A stretch of 64,000 bases of DNA from positions 1-64,000 of the forward strand of contig CAZFTJ010000009.1 of assembly GCA_964521865.1 (NCBI GenBank), in the 5' to 3' direction. The notes under the pieces are model-generated. The model searched no databases. It worked only from the letters and a program-made list of their open reading frames with translations, and was not told the DNA's origin. How positions within the stretch are numbered: position 1 is the stretch's first letter; the number at the start of each line of letters is the position of its first letter. The position numbers and the translations under genes were made by a program. Origin of the DNA: CAYSRJ01 sp964521865 (GTDB lineage: Bacteria > Spirochaetota > B62-G9 > DRHN01). Positions 33,334 to 42,083 of the stretch are shown here, piece after piece.

Positions 33334-34390
33334 TTGTACACTCTGTCAGAACCCTTTTGTAAACCTCGGAGTAGGCCGAGGAGCTTCCACTGTACAGGTG
33401 TTCCTCGATTACCCTCTCGATTTCCGGATTAATCCACTTAATATAACCGTGATTTTTTTTGAAAACAATGGATTTGAGGGATTGTTCCAGTCCGTTTATT
33501 TCATACGCTGCATTCCGGTACCGGGCTGCTTCAAGGTTGTCTTCAAGGAGCTCATAGAGATATGATATATTGAAGAGGTGCTCGCTGACAATATCGGAGG
33601 AGTATTTCCGGTTCAGGGGGCCGCGGTGCATCCGTGAGATGCGCATCGGGATGCCCTCGTTTTCGAGGAGCCGGATGAGAAGTTTTTTTACCCGTCTGTA
33701 CCTTCTATCGAGCGTTTTTTGATCGGAATGGATTCCGGAACTCTCTTTCCACTCCGGATCGTTGAGAAAGGTCAATGTCGGAGTGAAGCCCGAAAAAAGC
33801 ACCCATTGCGCGCCGTTTTGTTTTGCACTTCTTACCAGCGACGAAAGGTCTACCGTGCTATCGTTGACAAGCGGGATAATCGGTGTGATCGCAATGCCTG
33901 TGGGGATACCCTCTTTGTTGAGCCTTTTCACGGCCTCAAGCCGTCGTGCGGGCGACGGCGTTCCCTCTTCAAGCCGGGATGAGAGAAGGTTGCTTTTCGT
34001 AATGACGGTACAGGTGACCCTGATCCTGTCTTTTTCAGCGAATTTCTTGAGAAGCTCGATATCCTGCAGCAGAGCATCCGATTTAGTCTGGATGGTAACT
34101 GCATATCCACCCCTGTAGAGCACCTTCAATATATCGGTTACGTTTTTATTCAATGAGGGGTCCGGATGGTACATGTCGCTGAGCAGACCGAGCCCGATCG
34201 TTTGATTCCTTTCGGGGAGCTCGTAGGAGAACCTGAGCCCCTTCTCCCTGTAATGTCTTCCCGTATTGCAGTAGCTGCACAAATACGGGCATGGGGTGTA
34301 TATATCGATGAAATATTTTGTCCAGTACCAGTAGTCGATCTTCCCCAGTCCTATAACGGCCGGAGACAGAGTCGCAGCTTTTTTTTGCAC
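33326..34390 (-). CDS. Radical SAM protein (SplB-like), 354 aa
   Basis: Radical SAM enzyme with the [4Fe-4S] motif C34-x3-C38-x2-C41 (TPCPYLCSYC) and preceding YWYWTKYFIDIY. The barrel continues with LGLLSDMYHPDPSLNKNVTDIL, VTIQTKSDALLQDIELL, VTCTVITKS and the IPLVNDS loop. This is the layout of spore-photoproduct-lyase-like/Rv2578c-like proteins of unknown function. The start is GTG 34390 with GGAGG 5 nt upstream; an in-frame extension to 34555 runs into the divergent gene and has no site. The stop overlaps fusA by 8 bp, an uncommon partnership. Confidence 0.87.
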   Translation of the reverse strand: MQKKAATLSPAVIGLGKIDYWYWTKYFIDIYTPCPYLCSYCNTGRHYREKGLRFSYELPERNQTIGLGLLSDMYHPDPSLNKNVTDILKVLYRGGYAVTIQTKSDALLQDIELLKKFAEKDRIRVTCTVITKSNLLSSRLEEGTPSPARRLEAVKRLNKEGIPTGIAITPIIPLVNDSTVDLSSLVRSAKQNGAQWVLFSGFTPTLTFLNDPEWKESSGIHSDQKTLDRRYRRVKKLLIRLLENEGIPMRISRMHRGPLNRKYSSDIVSEHLFNISYLYELLEDNLEAARYRNAAYEINGLEQSLKSIVFKKNHGYIKWINPEIERVIEEHLYSGSSSAYSEVYKRVLTECTND

Positions 34391-34521
34391 AATTTCCTCC
34401 ACAAAATTCCGCTTTTCTTTTATAATTTTCGAAGTAATCAATACGAACTTAAGAAAAAAGCTCACAGGGCCGGCCTGATAGTGGTTACCGGATTCCCCTG
34501 TTTCGGAAAGGACCGCATGAT

Positions 34522-36096
34522 ATGAAGATACTGTACGGTGTTCCAGCGTATACAATGGACAGCAGCCGCAGTGTGGAGGAATCGGTTGTGATCAGTGACG
34601 GCGTTGTCAAGTTTACCGGCAACTTTGAAGAAGCCTGTCGGCTGTATCCGATGGCTGAAAAGGTTGATCTGCAGTTCGGATGCATCCTTCCCGGTTTTGT
34701 CGATTCACACCTCCATCTCAAGGAATATTCACTCCTCTTCAGAGAGCTCGATCTTTCTGAAGTAACGGCAAAAGAAGAACTCGTTGAAAAGCTGAAGGAA
34801 TGCGCCGGACGTAAAAAAGAGAATGAGTGGATCGTCGGTGCCGGTGCGGGATTCGCACTTTTACATGAAATGTCGGCAAAAGATCTCGACACTCTCGCGC
34901 CGAACAATCCGGTTATTCTGTACAGCAGGGACCTCCACACCGTGATAGTGAATACTCGCGTGCTGCAGATTGCCCAGATAGATGCAGGACGCCAGGACCC
35001 CCTCGGCGGAGCCATAGAAAGGGGTGAATCCGGTTTTCCGACCGGGATACTGCGGGAACGGGCCGTCGAGCTGGTAAAAAAAGTCGTACCTCAGGAAAAG
35101 GCGAGGAAAGTCGACGAGGCCCTTGCAGCCGGGATGCACAGACTCTTGTCGAACGGCATAACATGTTTCTGTGATTGTTCGGTATATGCGCCGGAATCAT
35201 CCATTACCGGAATTATGAAAGCATGGAGAAAGGGCACGATGAAAATGCGGGCTGTGCTTATGTTCGGTGATCGCGATGCATTCCGTCTGGGCAGTCTCGG
35301 CATACCGTCACGGTTCGGAAATGGTAGAGTCATACTCGGCGGGTGCAAGGTTATTATCGACGGCTCGCTTTCATCACAGACAGGATATATGAGCCGATCC
35401 TACGCCGGAAAGAACAGCATCGGAATGCTGCTGATGAACGAAAACGAGCTCTATGAGGTGCTGAAGCGGTCCCATGTACACTACATATGGACCGCCGTGC
35501 ATGCAATAGGGGACATGGCGAATCGGATTGCGCTCAACGCATACGAGAAATTGAAAAAGGAGGTTGGAATACCCGCTGTGATCAAACGGATAGAGCATGC
35601 ACAGACACTGCAGGATGAGGATATCGGGAGATTCGCTTCCATTGGCGTAATACCGGTCGTCAACCCGGTTCATCTGCCGATGGACAGAGAGAAGGCGTTG
35701 AAACTTCTCGGACCCGATGCACGGCTGCTATATAGATTTAATCTCCTTCTCTCTTCAGGCGCAACGCTGGCATTCGGCTCCGATGCACCTGCTGCGCCCG
35801 TAAATCCTCTTCGCGGTATTTACGCTGCGGTGGAGCGAAAGGATTTTGCCGACGGGCCCCATCTGCGGTTCTTCCCGAAGGAGAGAATTTCACTCGAAGA
35901 TGCCGTATATGCCTATACAATGGGTAGTGCGGCATCTGTGGGCCTTGAGGACAGCATCGGCAGTCTGGAAGCCGGAAAGTATGCAGACATCGTTCATATT
36001 TCAAAAGATATACTGAAAGAAGGAGCCGAATCACTTCCGGATACCGTTGTGGTTCGGACGATTATCGGAGGTGAAACGGTATTTGAGAAGAGCTGA
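34522..36096 (+). CDS. Amidohydrolase, YtcJ/Amidohydro_3 type, 524 aa
   Basis: Cytoplasmic metal-dependent hydrolase. Metal-ligand motifs are GFVDSHLHL (HxH), a late HAIGDMANRIAL, KRIEHAQ and FGSDAPAAPVNPL with the active-site Asp, and the composite beta-sandwich closes at both ends (VISDGVVKFTG; GKYADIVHISKD). Members hydrolyse varied N-acyl or carbamoyl bonds and the substrate cannot be assigned. AAAGGA lies before ATG 34522. It is divergent from the radical SAM gene, with a 131-bp shared promoter region. A weak hairpin is in 36170-36200. Confidence 0.9.
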   Translation: MKILYGVPAYTMDSSRSVEESVVISDGVVKFTGNFEEACRLYPMAEKVDLQFGCILPGFVDSHLHLKEYSLLFRELDLSEVTAKEELVEKLKECAGRKKENEWIVGAGAGFALLHEMSAKDLDTLAPNNPVILYSRDLHTVIVNTRVLQIAQIDAGRQDPLGGAIERGESGFPTGILRERAVELVKKVVPQEKARKVDEALAAGMHRLLSNGITCFCDCSVYAPESSITGIMKAWRKGTMKMRAVLMFGDRDAFRLGSLGIPSRFGNGRVILGGCKVIIDGSLSSQTGYMSRSYAGKNSIGMLLMNENELYEVLKRSHVHYIWTAVHAIGDMANRIALNAYEKLKKEVGIPAVIKRIEHAQTLQDEDIGRFASIGVIPVVNPVHLPMDREKALKLLGPDARLLYRFNLLLSSGATLAFGSDAPAAPVNPLRGIYAAVERKDFADGPHLRFFPKERISLEDAVYAYTMGSAASVGLEDSIGSLEAGKYADIVHISKDILKEGAESLPDTVVVRTIIGGETVFEKS

Positions 36097-36222
36097 GAAA
36101 AAAAGTGACGGGATTTATATGCTGGACGGTGAGGGTCGGAAGGAGATCTAAAAGGGGCTGTTAATCGATATCGCCGAAGTGACGGGACATTTTTTCGTCC
36201 GTTTTATCGTCGTAAAATAGTG

Positions 36223-36251
36223 TTGACAAAGTATTAAAGACAAGGTAAGTT
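36223..36251 (+). promoter_or_regulatory. Promoter of the cold-shock gene
   Basis: A perfect -35 TTGACA at 36223-36228 and a -10-like TAAGTT at 36246-36251 are separated by 17 nt. The predicted mRNA leader is about 40 nt, with AAGGAG 10 nt before the GTG start. Confidence 0.6.
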
Positions 36252-36297
36252 TGTTCATCCTTTTTTGGAAATATGTATCTTTGTAAGGAGTTTGTTA

Positions 36298-36498
36298 GTG
36301 CCAGAAGGAAAAGTAAAATGGTTTAACGAGAAGAAGGGTTTTGGTTTTATCAGCATGGATGATGGAAGCGATGTTTTTGTCCATTATTCTGAGATTGACA
36401 TGGAAGGGTTCAAAACACTTGTTCAGGATCAGCCTGTCGTTTTCGAGATCAAGGAAGGCCCGAAGGGGCCTCAGGCAATTAATGTTAGACCCAAATAA
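36298..36498 (+). CDS. Cold-shock-domain protein
   Basis: 66-aa single-domain RNA/ssDNA-binding protein of the CspA family. RNP1 is KGFGFI and RNP2 is VFVHYS, starting PEGKVKWFNEKKGFGFI. The start is GTG 36298, after AAGGAG; the frame is open 11 codons upstream to 36265 but without a site. Such proteins melt mRNA secondary structure during cold shock or growth transitions. It is monocistronic, with its own strong promoter, followed by a structured 450-bp spacer. Confidence 0.95.
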   Translation: MPEGKVKWFNEKKGFGFISMDDGSDVFVHYSEIDMEGFKTLVQDQPVVFEIKEGPKGPQAINVRPK

Positions 36499-36951
36499 GT
36501 TGTTTTGGTAACGCCTCGTTTGACGATTCCTGCGGTTTACGCATTCCAGCGGCGTCAGAGTTTTCGGGCTTTCTGGAATGCCCCCGTTTCGGTATGCGTA
36601 CGGTTTTCTCCGGTCGGCGCAGAAACGGGGCATCCAGTCATTCGGCAGGGCATCATCAGGCAACTATTCGAATCTGCGTGAAAAGCCCTGCTCGCAAAGT
36701 TCCAATAATTTGTAGAAATCACTCTTCTGTCTGTATCACGGCGAATGGAATAACCCGTTCGGCAAACCGGGGCTCACGGATCCGCAGTGCACGCACATAT
36801 ATCCGGCTTGTGCTGCAGCGATGCTTCTCATATTCGAGTGCATTTGCATGCATCGGCGGTCAAAAGGCGGCGCAGCCGACATGGTTTTCGTTATAAAGCT
36901 GCACTTCCGGTCATATCAGGTATCGATGCAGTACTAGGTCGAGAGGGCACT
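36499..36951 (+). other. 453-bp spacer with three consecutive hairpins
   Basis: No gene is visible. Three GC-rich stems follow each other: GCATTCCAG/CTGGAATGC (36541-36549, 36573-36581); ATGCCCC(C)GTTTC/GAAACGGGGCAT (36578-36590, 36622-36633); and GCAGGGC/GCCCTGC (36645-36651, 36685-36691). Stems 1 and 2 share bases 36578-36581, so they partly compete. It could be the 3' end of the cold-shock transcript, a small RNA or a trpS leader. It matches no RNA family that I know. Confidence 0.4.
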
Positions 36952-37956
36952 ATGAAGGAGAGATCGTTCAGCGGTATTCAGCCGTCGGGAATTATCCATA
37001 TCGGTAATTATCTCGGCGCAATCAAGAACTGGGTCGAGCTTATCGACATCTATGAATGCATCTTCTGCATCGTCGATTACCATGCCATTACCATCGACTA
37101 CCGACCTCCTGAATTGAAGGAAAGGATTCTCGAGGCGGCAAAAACACTTATCGCATCGGGCATAAACCCGGACCGTTGTACCCTCTTCGTTCAGTCTGAG
37201 GTGCCCGAGCATACTGAGCTGACGTGGATTTTGAGCTCTATTGCGACCATTGCAGAACTCGAGCGAATGACGCAATTCAAGGATAAAAAACTACAGCATT
37301 CAGACAACATCAATACCGGCCTGCTCACCTACCCGGTTCTAATGGCAAGCGACATCATCCTGTATAAAGCCCAGGTCGTACCTGTCGGTGACGATCAGCG
37401 GCAGCACCTCGAGCTTACCCGGGAGATTGTACGGAGGTTCAACGGCAGGTACGGCGACACATTTCCCGAGCCGAAAACTCTGCTCGGGCAAGCTCCCCGT
37501 ATAAAAGGACTTGACGGCAACGCGAAGATGAGCAAGAGTCTCAACAACTATATTGCGCTTACTGAAGAAGAAGACGTCCTGTGGGAAAAGTTGAGAACAG
37601 CGGTCACCGATCCCGCACGGATCAAAAGATCCGACCCCGGTAATCCGCACATCTGTAATATTTTTTCCCTGCACCGGTACTTCTCGTCGGATAATGAAAT
37701 CAATAGTGTCGAACAGGGGTGTAAAACAGCCGCGATCGGATGCATCGACTGCAAAAAAATACTTGTAAAAAATATCAACAGAACCATCGCTCCGATAAGG
37801 GAAAAGAAAAGGGAGCTTGATAGAAACGTTGCTTATGTGCTTGATGTGCTGGAAGAAGGGCGAAAGAGCTGCAGCGTCATCGCGGGACGTACCATGTCTG
37901 AGGTGAGAGAACGGATCGGGGTAAATTACCGCGGGAATTTACAGAAGGGCGGATGA
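36952..37956 (+). CDS. trpS: Tryptophanyl-tRNA synthetase
   Basis: Class Ic aminoacyl-tRNA synthetase, 334 aa, of normal bacterial length. The HIGH motif appears as IHIGNYLG and the second ATP motif as KMSKS (GLDGNAKMSKSLNNYI). The Trp-pocket region MASDIILYKAQVVPVGDDQRQHLELTREI is typical. The start is ATG 36952 with GAGAGGG in front; an upstream in-frame extension to 36787 lies in the spacer and looks non-coding. rpsU follows after 77 bp. Confidence 0.96.
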   Translation: MKERSFSGIQPSGIIHIGNYLGAIKNWVELIDIYECIFCIVDYHAITIDYRPPELKERILEAAKTLIASGINPDRCTLFVQSEVPEHTELTWILSSIATIAELERMTQFKDKKLQHSDNINTGLLTYPVLMASDIILYKAQVVPVGDDQRQHLELTREIVRRFNGRYGDTFPEPKTLLGQAPRIKGLDGNAKMSKSLNNYIALTEEEDVLWEKLRTAVTDPARIKRSDPGNPHICNIFSLHRYFSSDNEINSVEQGCKTAAIGCIDCKKILVKNINRTIAPIREKKRELDRNVAYVLDVLEEGRKSCSVIAGRTMSEVRERIGVNYRGNLQKGG

Positions 37957-38033
37957 CGGTAAAAAAATACTTTCTATTTAAGGGATAAAGTATTACTTTT
38001 TCGTATGTTCGCAGCGAGAGGGGGTGAAAAGAT

Positions 38034-38249
38034 GTGGCGGTTGTGAAAGTGGAAGAAGGCGAAAGCATCGACAGGGCCTTGAAGCGGTTCAAACGCGAAT
38101 GTGAGAGAGACGGTATCCTGCGCGAATGGAAGAAGCGGGCCTACTACGAAAAACCGGCTGTTCAGAGAAAGAATAAAAAGAAAGCTGCAGAGAGAAGACG
38201 TTTGAAAAAAATGCGAAAATTACAGATGAGGTCGCGCCGGAGGTATTAA
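38034..38249 (+). CDS. rpsU: 30S ribosomal protein S21
   Basis: 71-aa, very basic small-subunit protein. The family start VKVEEGESIDRALKRFKRECERDGILREWKKRAYYEKP is textbook; the C-terminus is Lys/Arg-rich (ERRRLKKMRKLQMRSRRRY). The start is GTG 38034, preceded by GAGAGGGGGTG. A strong intrinsic terminator follows at 38274-38303. Confidence 0.97.
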   Translation: MAVVKVEEGESIDRALKRFKRECERDGILREWKKRAYYEKPAVQRKNKKKAAERRRLKKMRKLQMRSRRRY

Positions 38250-38273
38250 ATCCGGTTTTCGAGGAGAAAAAAT

Positions 38274-38303
38274 CCCCTTATTTCCAAAATAAGGGGTTTT
38301 TTT
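38274..38303 (+). terminator. Intrinsic terminator after rpsU
   Basis: A 10-bp stem CCCCTTATTT (38274-38283)/AAATAAGGGG (38287-38296), a 3-nt loop and seven T residues at 38297-38303 make a textbook Rho-independent terminator, preceded by an A-run that makes it bidirectional. Confidence 0.93.
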
Positions 38304-38373
38304 ATGCATGAAATGTAAGATTATGCTATAACATAAAGGACCGCACTCAAAGAAACAGGAGCATACGCGGCAT

Positions 38374-39756
38374 ATGAACCGTTGGAGAACAGTGCTGATA
38401 ATGGGGCTCGGACTGCACGGCGGTGGCGCCGGTGCGGCCAACTATTTCGTGTCTCGAGGCGACAGGGTGGTTGTGACCGACCTCAAAACTGAAAAACAGC
38501 TGGCCGAAGGAGTGAACAAGCTGAAACACAGGGAGAAGGTCCGGTTCGTTCTGGGAAGACATGAGTACAGTGATTTCCGTGATGCCGATCTGATTGTTAA
38601 AAATCCCGGAGTTCCGAAAAATTCTCCGTATCTCGCGTATGCACGGGAGCATGGCGCTGTAATCGACACCGATGTGGGAATTTTTCTCGACTGCATCAGG
38701 GAAAGAACGAGAAACATCATCGGAGTAACCGGCACAAAGGGCAAATCGACGACCGCCTCCCTGATTCATGCGGTTATACGGAGAAGATACTCGGATGCGC
38801 TCCTTGCGGGGAACATTTCCGTATCGGTATTTGATATCCTGCCCATGGTGGCAGCCGATACGTATGTCGTTCTCGAGCTGTCGAGTTTTCAGCTCGGCGG
38901 AATCGAGAATAAAGGATTCAGTCCGAGGCTCGGTGTGTTTACAAATTTCATGGAGGATCACCTCGATTATTACAGCAGTATGGACGAGTACTTTGCAGAT
39001 AAGTCGGTGCTCTTCCGGTTTCAGCAAAGCGGTGACGTCGTTGTCGTGAATAGAGACAGCGGCGTAATCCGCCGGGTCGTTCCGGCGCAGGGTGTAAAGA
39101 GAATAAGTTTCGGACTGACGGAAAACTTCGAAGGCCCGGGCATTTTCATAAAGAAAGACGCGGACACAGACGTACTGTACTTCAAGAAACAGGTGGAGAC
39201 AGAACGGCTGTTTGATGCCGGGGCCATACGGCTTAGGGGCAGGCATAACCTGTACAATGTGCTCGCGGCCGCTGCAGCCTGCCTTTCTGAGGGAATCGAT
39301 TCGTCGGTCATACGGGACGTCGTTTCCTGCTTCATGGGCCTGCCGCACAGGCTCGAGCACATTGCAACAAAGGGGGGAGTACATTTCATCAACGATTCGG
39401 CGGCAACCGTACCCGAGGCAGCAGTTGAAGGCATCAACAGCGTCGAGGGTGAGATTACCCTCATTGCGGGCGGTTCGGACAAGGGCCTGCCCCTTAAGAA
39501 ATTCATTCGGACCGTGAGAGACAGGGTGGGAAATCTCGTGCTGCTCGATGGGTCCGGAACGAGACGGCTTGTTCAGGAGGGTCTGGACCGGCACTATACT
39601 CTGTTCGATGATTTTAGATCTGCGGTGTACCATGCGTATGCCGTTTCACGTTCGGGAGCAACGGTTTTGCTTTCACCCGGATTTGCGAGCTTCGGCATGT
39701 TTATGAATGAATTCGACAGGGGAAATCAGTTCAGGGATATTGTCAATAGTCTTTAA
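38374..39756 (+). CDS. murD: UDP-N-acetylmuramoyl-L-alanine:D-glutamate ligase
   Basis: Mur ligase, 460 aa, adding D-Glu to UDP-MurNAc-Ala in cytoplasmic peptidoglycan synthesis. The N-terminal Rossmann domain (MGLGLHGGGAGAANYFVSRG) is followed by the central ATP domain with P-loop GVTGTKGKSTT, ELSSFQL, FMEDHLDYY and the C-terminal GLPHRLE, NDSAATVPEA, GGSDKG and SPGFASFGMF motifs, all MurD-specific. It lies outside a dcw cluster and heads a run of plus-strand genes. It starts soon after the rpsU terminator, so its promoter is in 38304-38373. Confidence 0.95.
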   Translation: MNRWRTVLIMGLGLHGGGAGAANYFVSRGDRVVVTDLKTEKQLAEGVNKLKHREKVRFVLGRHEYSDFRDADLIVKNPGVPKNSPYLAYAREHGAVIDTDVGIFLDCIRERTRNIIGVTGTKGKSTTASLIHAVIRRRYSDALLAGNISVSVFDILPMVAADTYVVLELSSFQLGGIENKGFSPRLGVFTNFMEDHLDYYSSMDEYFADKSVLFRFQQSGDVVVVNRDSGVIRRVVPAQGVKRISFGLTENFEGPGIFIKKDADTDVLYFKKQVETERLFDAGAIRLRGRHNLYNVLAAAAACLSEGIDSSVIRDVVSCFMGLPHRLEHIATKGGVHFINDSAATVPEAAVEGINSVEGEITLIAGGSDKGLPLKKFIRTVRDRVGNLVLLDGSGTRRLVQEGLDRHYTLFDDFRSAVYHAYAVSRSGATVLLSPGFASFGMFMNEFDRGNQFRDIVNSL

Positions 39757-39784
39757 TCGGTATTATCAATGGTCGGGAGGCAGC

Positions 39785-41209
39785 ATGATTACGGGCAGAA
39801 CTGAAGAGGAGCACAGCCTTTTTCAAAAGGTACGGGTGTACGGTCAGGGGCACATCCTGCGATTCTGGGATGAGATCGACGAACAGGATAAAAACGCACT
39901 TGTCGGGGATATCAAACAGATCGATTTCCATCTGATTGAGCAGGTCAAACCGCTTCTCATGGATCAAACGATACACACACGAAGGGTGAGAAAGCCGGAC
40001 GTGATTTTTATCCCGGGGACGGAGGAAGGGCGAATCAGACGGCATAAGGCTCAGAAATACGGAGAAGCATTGATAGCCTCTTCTAAAACCGCTGTCTTCA
40101 CCGCTGCAGGAGGGCAGAGCTCGCGCCTCGGTATCGATGCGCCGAAGGGGACATTTCCGGTCAGCCCGATCAGGGGGAAAAGCCTCTTTCAGGTGCATGC
40201 TGAAAAAATTGCCTTTATGCAGCAAAAGTTTCACGTGCATATCCCTTGGATAATCATGGTGAGCGAGACAAACAGGGAAAAGACGGAGGAATTCTTTGAA
40301 CGAAACGGATTTTTCGGACTGCGCCGGGGCTTCGTTCGCTTTATAGAACAGACCATGTTTCCAGCCATGGATGGCGAGGGGAAGTTGTTTTTGAAGGGAA
40401 AAAGCAGGCTGTTTATGAGCCCGGGAGGGCATGGAGGCACCTTTTCGACGCTGAAGAATTCGGGCACGCGCACCTGGCTGCAGGAGATGGGCGTCGAGGA
40501 GATCTTTTACTTTCAGGTCGACAATGTGCTTGTAAAGGTTCTCGACCCCGTCTTTCTCGGCTACCATATGCTGAGCAGGTCCGAGATGTCGTCAAAGTGT
40601 GTGAAAAAAAGAAACCCGGAGGAAAAGCTCGGCATTTTCGTTGTTGAGGACGGGAAGGTAACGGTTGTCGAGTATTCCGAGCTTGATTCAGTTGTGCTCG
40701 AGGGAGGGGGAGACCCGCGCCTTGAATTGATTGCAGGAAATATTGCGATACATGCGATAAACCTTGATTTTGCCGCCCGTATCACTGCAAATGAACCGAA
40801 GCTCCCTTTCCATATCGCTCATAAAAAAATTCCCCACCTCAAGCCCGATGGAAGGGTTTTTGAACCAGACAGACCGAACGGTTATAAGACGGAAACCTTC
40901 ATTTTTGATGCGCTCAAGTGCACAGACCGGTCAATTATAATGGAGGTATCGCGGAAGGCTGAGTTTTCTCCGCTGAAAAATAGAACGGGAGAGGATTCCC
41001 CGGATACCGTTTTCCGTGATCAACAGCTTTTATTCGCCGACTGGTTTGAGTCTGCGGGCATCCGGGTGCCTCGAAAGCCGGACGGGACGTCTCTGTACAG
41101 GCTGGAAGTGTCGCCTCTCTTCGCATCGTGTAAAGAGGATTTTGTTTCAAAAATCGGAGCTGACACGGTACTGGCAGGGGACACCTGTATTGAAGATTCC
41201 GGCAATTAA
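39785..41209 (+). CDS. UDP-sugar pyrophosphorylase (UDP-GlcNAc pyrophosphorylase/UDPGP family), 474 aa
   Basis: Eukaryotic-type uridylyltransferase, not GlmU. The nucleotide-binding loop is FTAAGGQSSRLGIDAPKGTFP; the sugar-binding stretch is MSPGGHGGTFSTLKNSG and the UTP-metal region is IFYFQVDNVLVKVLDPVFLGY. The later HKKIPHLKPDG…NGYKTETFIFDAL is characteristic of AGX1/UAP proteins. It makes UDP-GlcNAc (or a related UDP sugar) for the envelope. The start is ATG 39785 with GGGAGGC upstream; the open frame reaches back into the end of murD without a site. Its neighbour MurD uses a UDP-GlcNAc-derived precursor. Confidence 0.88.
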   Translation: MITGRTEEEHSLFQKVRVYGQGHILRFWDEIDEQDKNALVGDIKQIDFHLIEQVKPLLMDQTIHTRRVRKPDVIFIPGTEEGRIRRHKAQKYGEALIASSKTAVFTAAGGQSSRLGIDAPKGTFPVSPIRGKSLFQVHAEKIAFMQQKFHVHIPWIIMVSETNREKTEEFFERNGFFGLRRGFVRFIEQTMFPAMDGEGKLFLKGKSRLFMSPGGHGGTFSTLKNSGTRTWLQEMGVEEIFYFQVDNVLVKVLDPVFLGYHMLSRSEMSSKCVKKRNPEEKLGIFVVEDGKVTVVEYSELDSVVLEGGGDPRLELIAGNIAIHAINLDFAARITANEPKLPFHIAHKKIPHLKPDGRVFEPDRPNGYKTETFIFDALKCTDRSIIMEVSRKAEFSPLKNRTGEDSPDTVFRDQQLLFADWFESAGIRVPRKPDGTSLYRLEVSPLFASCKEDFVSKIGADTVLAGDTCIEDSGN

Positions 41210-41239
41210 CCTGCATTTACTGTACCGGAGACAGATTTG

Positions 41240-41848
41240 GTGAAGAGAATGGTCATAGCGTCGAAGAACATCGGCAAGGTCAGAGAGATACGAAGCATCC
41301 TCGGCTCTGCATGTTTCGGTATGGAGGTTCTGGATCTGAACCGGCTTCCGTTTGCCGGAATAGTAGAGGAAACCGGAAGCACCTTCGAGGAGAACGCGCT
41401 CATTAAGGCAAAAGCCGTGTATAATGAATTCAAGCTCCCAGTTGTTGCCGATGATTCCGGGCTCTGCGTGGAGGCTCTTGACGGCGGCCCGGGTGTTTTT
41501 TCGGCGCGATTCGCAGGGCCGGAGGCAACGGACGAGGAGAATAACCGCCTGCTCATTGAAAAGCTCCAAAACATACGGGATGCCGCCAGGAAGGCATGGT
41601 TTTCATGTGTTGCGGTTTTTTACTATGCTGACAACAGATACTTCAGCTGCGAGGGGCGGGTGTACGGAATTATTGCAGACCGGCCAAGAGGCAAAGGCGG
41701 TTTCGGCTACGATCCGCTTTTCTACCTGCCGTTGCTCGGAAAAACAATGGCTCAATTGACATCTGTGGAAAAAAACAGCATAAGCCACAGGGGCACGGCC
41801 TTCAGGGCGCTGAAGGAATACATTGAAGGGTACTTTCACCCATCGTGA
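41240..41848 (+). CDS. rdgB: RdgB/HAM1 non-canonical purine NTP pyrophosphatase, 202 aa
   Basis: House-cleaning enzyme hydrolysing dITP, ITP and XTP to monophosphates. Diagnostic segments are ASKNIGKVREIRSIL, EENALIKAKAVY, VADDSGLCVEALDGGPGVFSARFAG, GKGGFGYDPLFYLP and the C-terminal ISHRGTAFRAL. GTG 41240 fits best, with CGGAG about 9 nt upstream; TTG 41237 and ATG 41249 are alternatives. It lies 30 bp after the UDP-sugar pyrophosphorylase gene. Confidence 0.94.
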   Translation: MKRMVIASKNIGKVREIRSILGSACFGMEVLDLNRLPFAGIVEETGSTFEENALIKAKAVYNEFKLPVVADDSGLCVEALDGGPGVFSARFAGPEATDEENNRLLIEKLQNIRDAARKAWFSCVAVFYYADNRYFSCEGRVYGIIADRPRGKGGFGYDPLFYLPLLGKTMAQLTSVEKNSISHRGTAFRALKEYIEGYFHPS

Positions 41849-41924
41849 AAAGCTTTCAATGTGATTTTCCCGGTATGTCACGGTGTCCGATATTCGGATA
41901 TCAAGAAGAGGATCGGACGAGCAG

Positions 41925-42083
41925 ATGAGTATCGCCGCATTACTCGGTATTATTATTCTCACATGTGCTGTATCTCTCACCACCTTTCTCGTGATGTGGA
42001 GCACACGATCCATCAACAGAATCGACAGAGAAAAAGGCAGGACTCTGCGCGAAATTCTCAGGGAGAGACGTGGTGAAAAATAA
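41925..42083 (+). CDS. Small single-span membrane protein, 52 aa
   Basis: I do not recognise a family. One hydrophobic helix (MSIAALLGIIILTCAVSLTTFLVMW, residues 1-25) is followed by a strongly basic cytoplasmic tail (RSINRIDREKGRTLREILRERRGEK). The start could be ATG 41925 or, 14 codons earlier, ATG 41883. It overlaps the start of the APC permease gene by 14 bp, so it is co-translated with it and may be a small accessory subunit of the transporter. Confidence 0.55.
   Translation: MSIAALLGIIILTCAVSLTTFLVMWSTRSINRIDREKGRTLREILRERRGEK

Noticed and set aside
34391..34555. Longer radical SAM protein starting at 34555
   Set aside because: The extra 55 residues overlap the divergent amidohydrolase start and lack a ribosome-binding site, while GTG 34390 has GGAGG at proper spacing.
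36787..36951. N-terminal extension of trpS
   Set aside because: The added 55 residues do not match tryptophanyl-tRNA synthetases. The ATG at 36952 gives the canonical start and has GAGAGGG in front.
38347..39633. 428-codon minus-strand frame opposite murD
   Set aside because: It is the antisense shadow of a clear murD gene; there is no start context and no recognisable motif. Similar long shadows lie opposite 48655-49755, 50731-51705 and 62583-63566.
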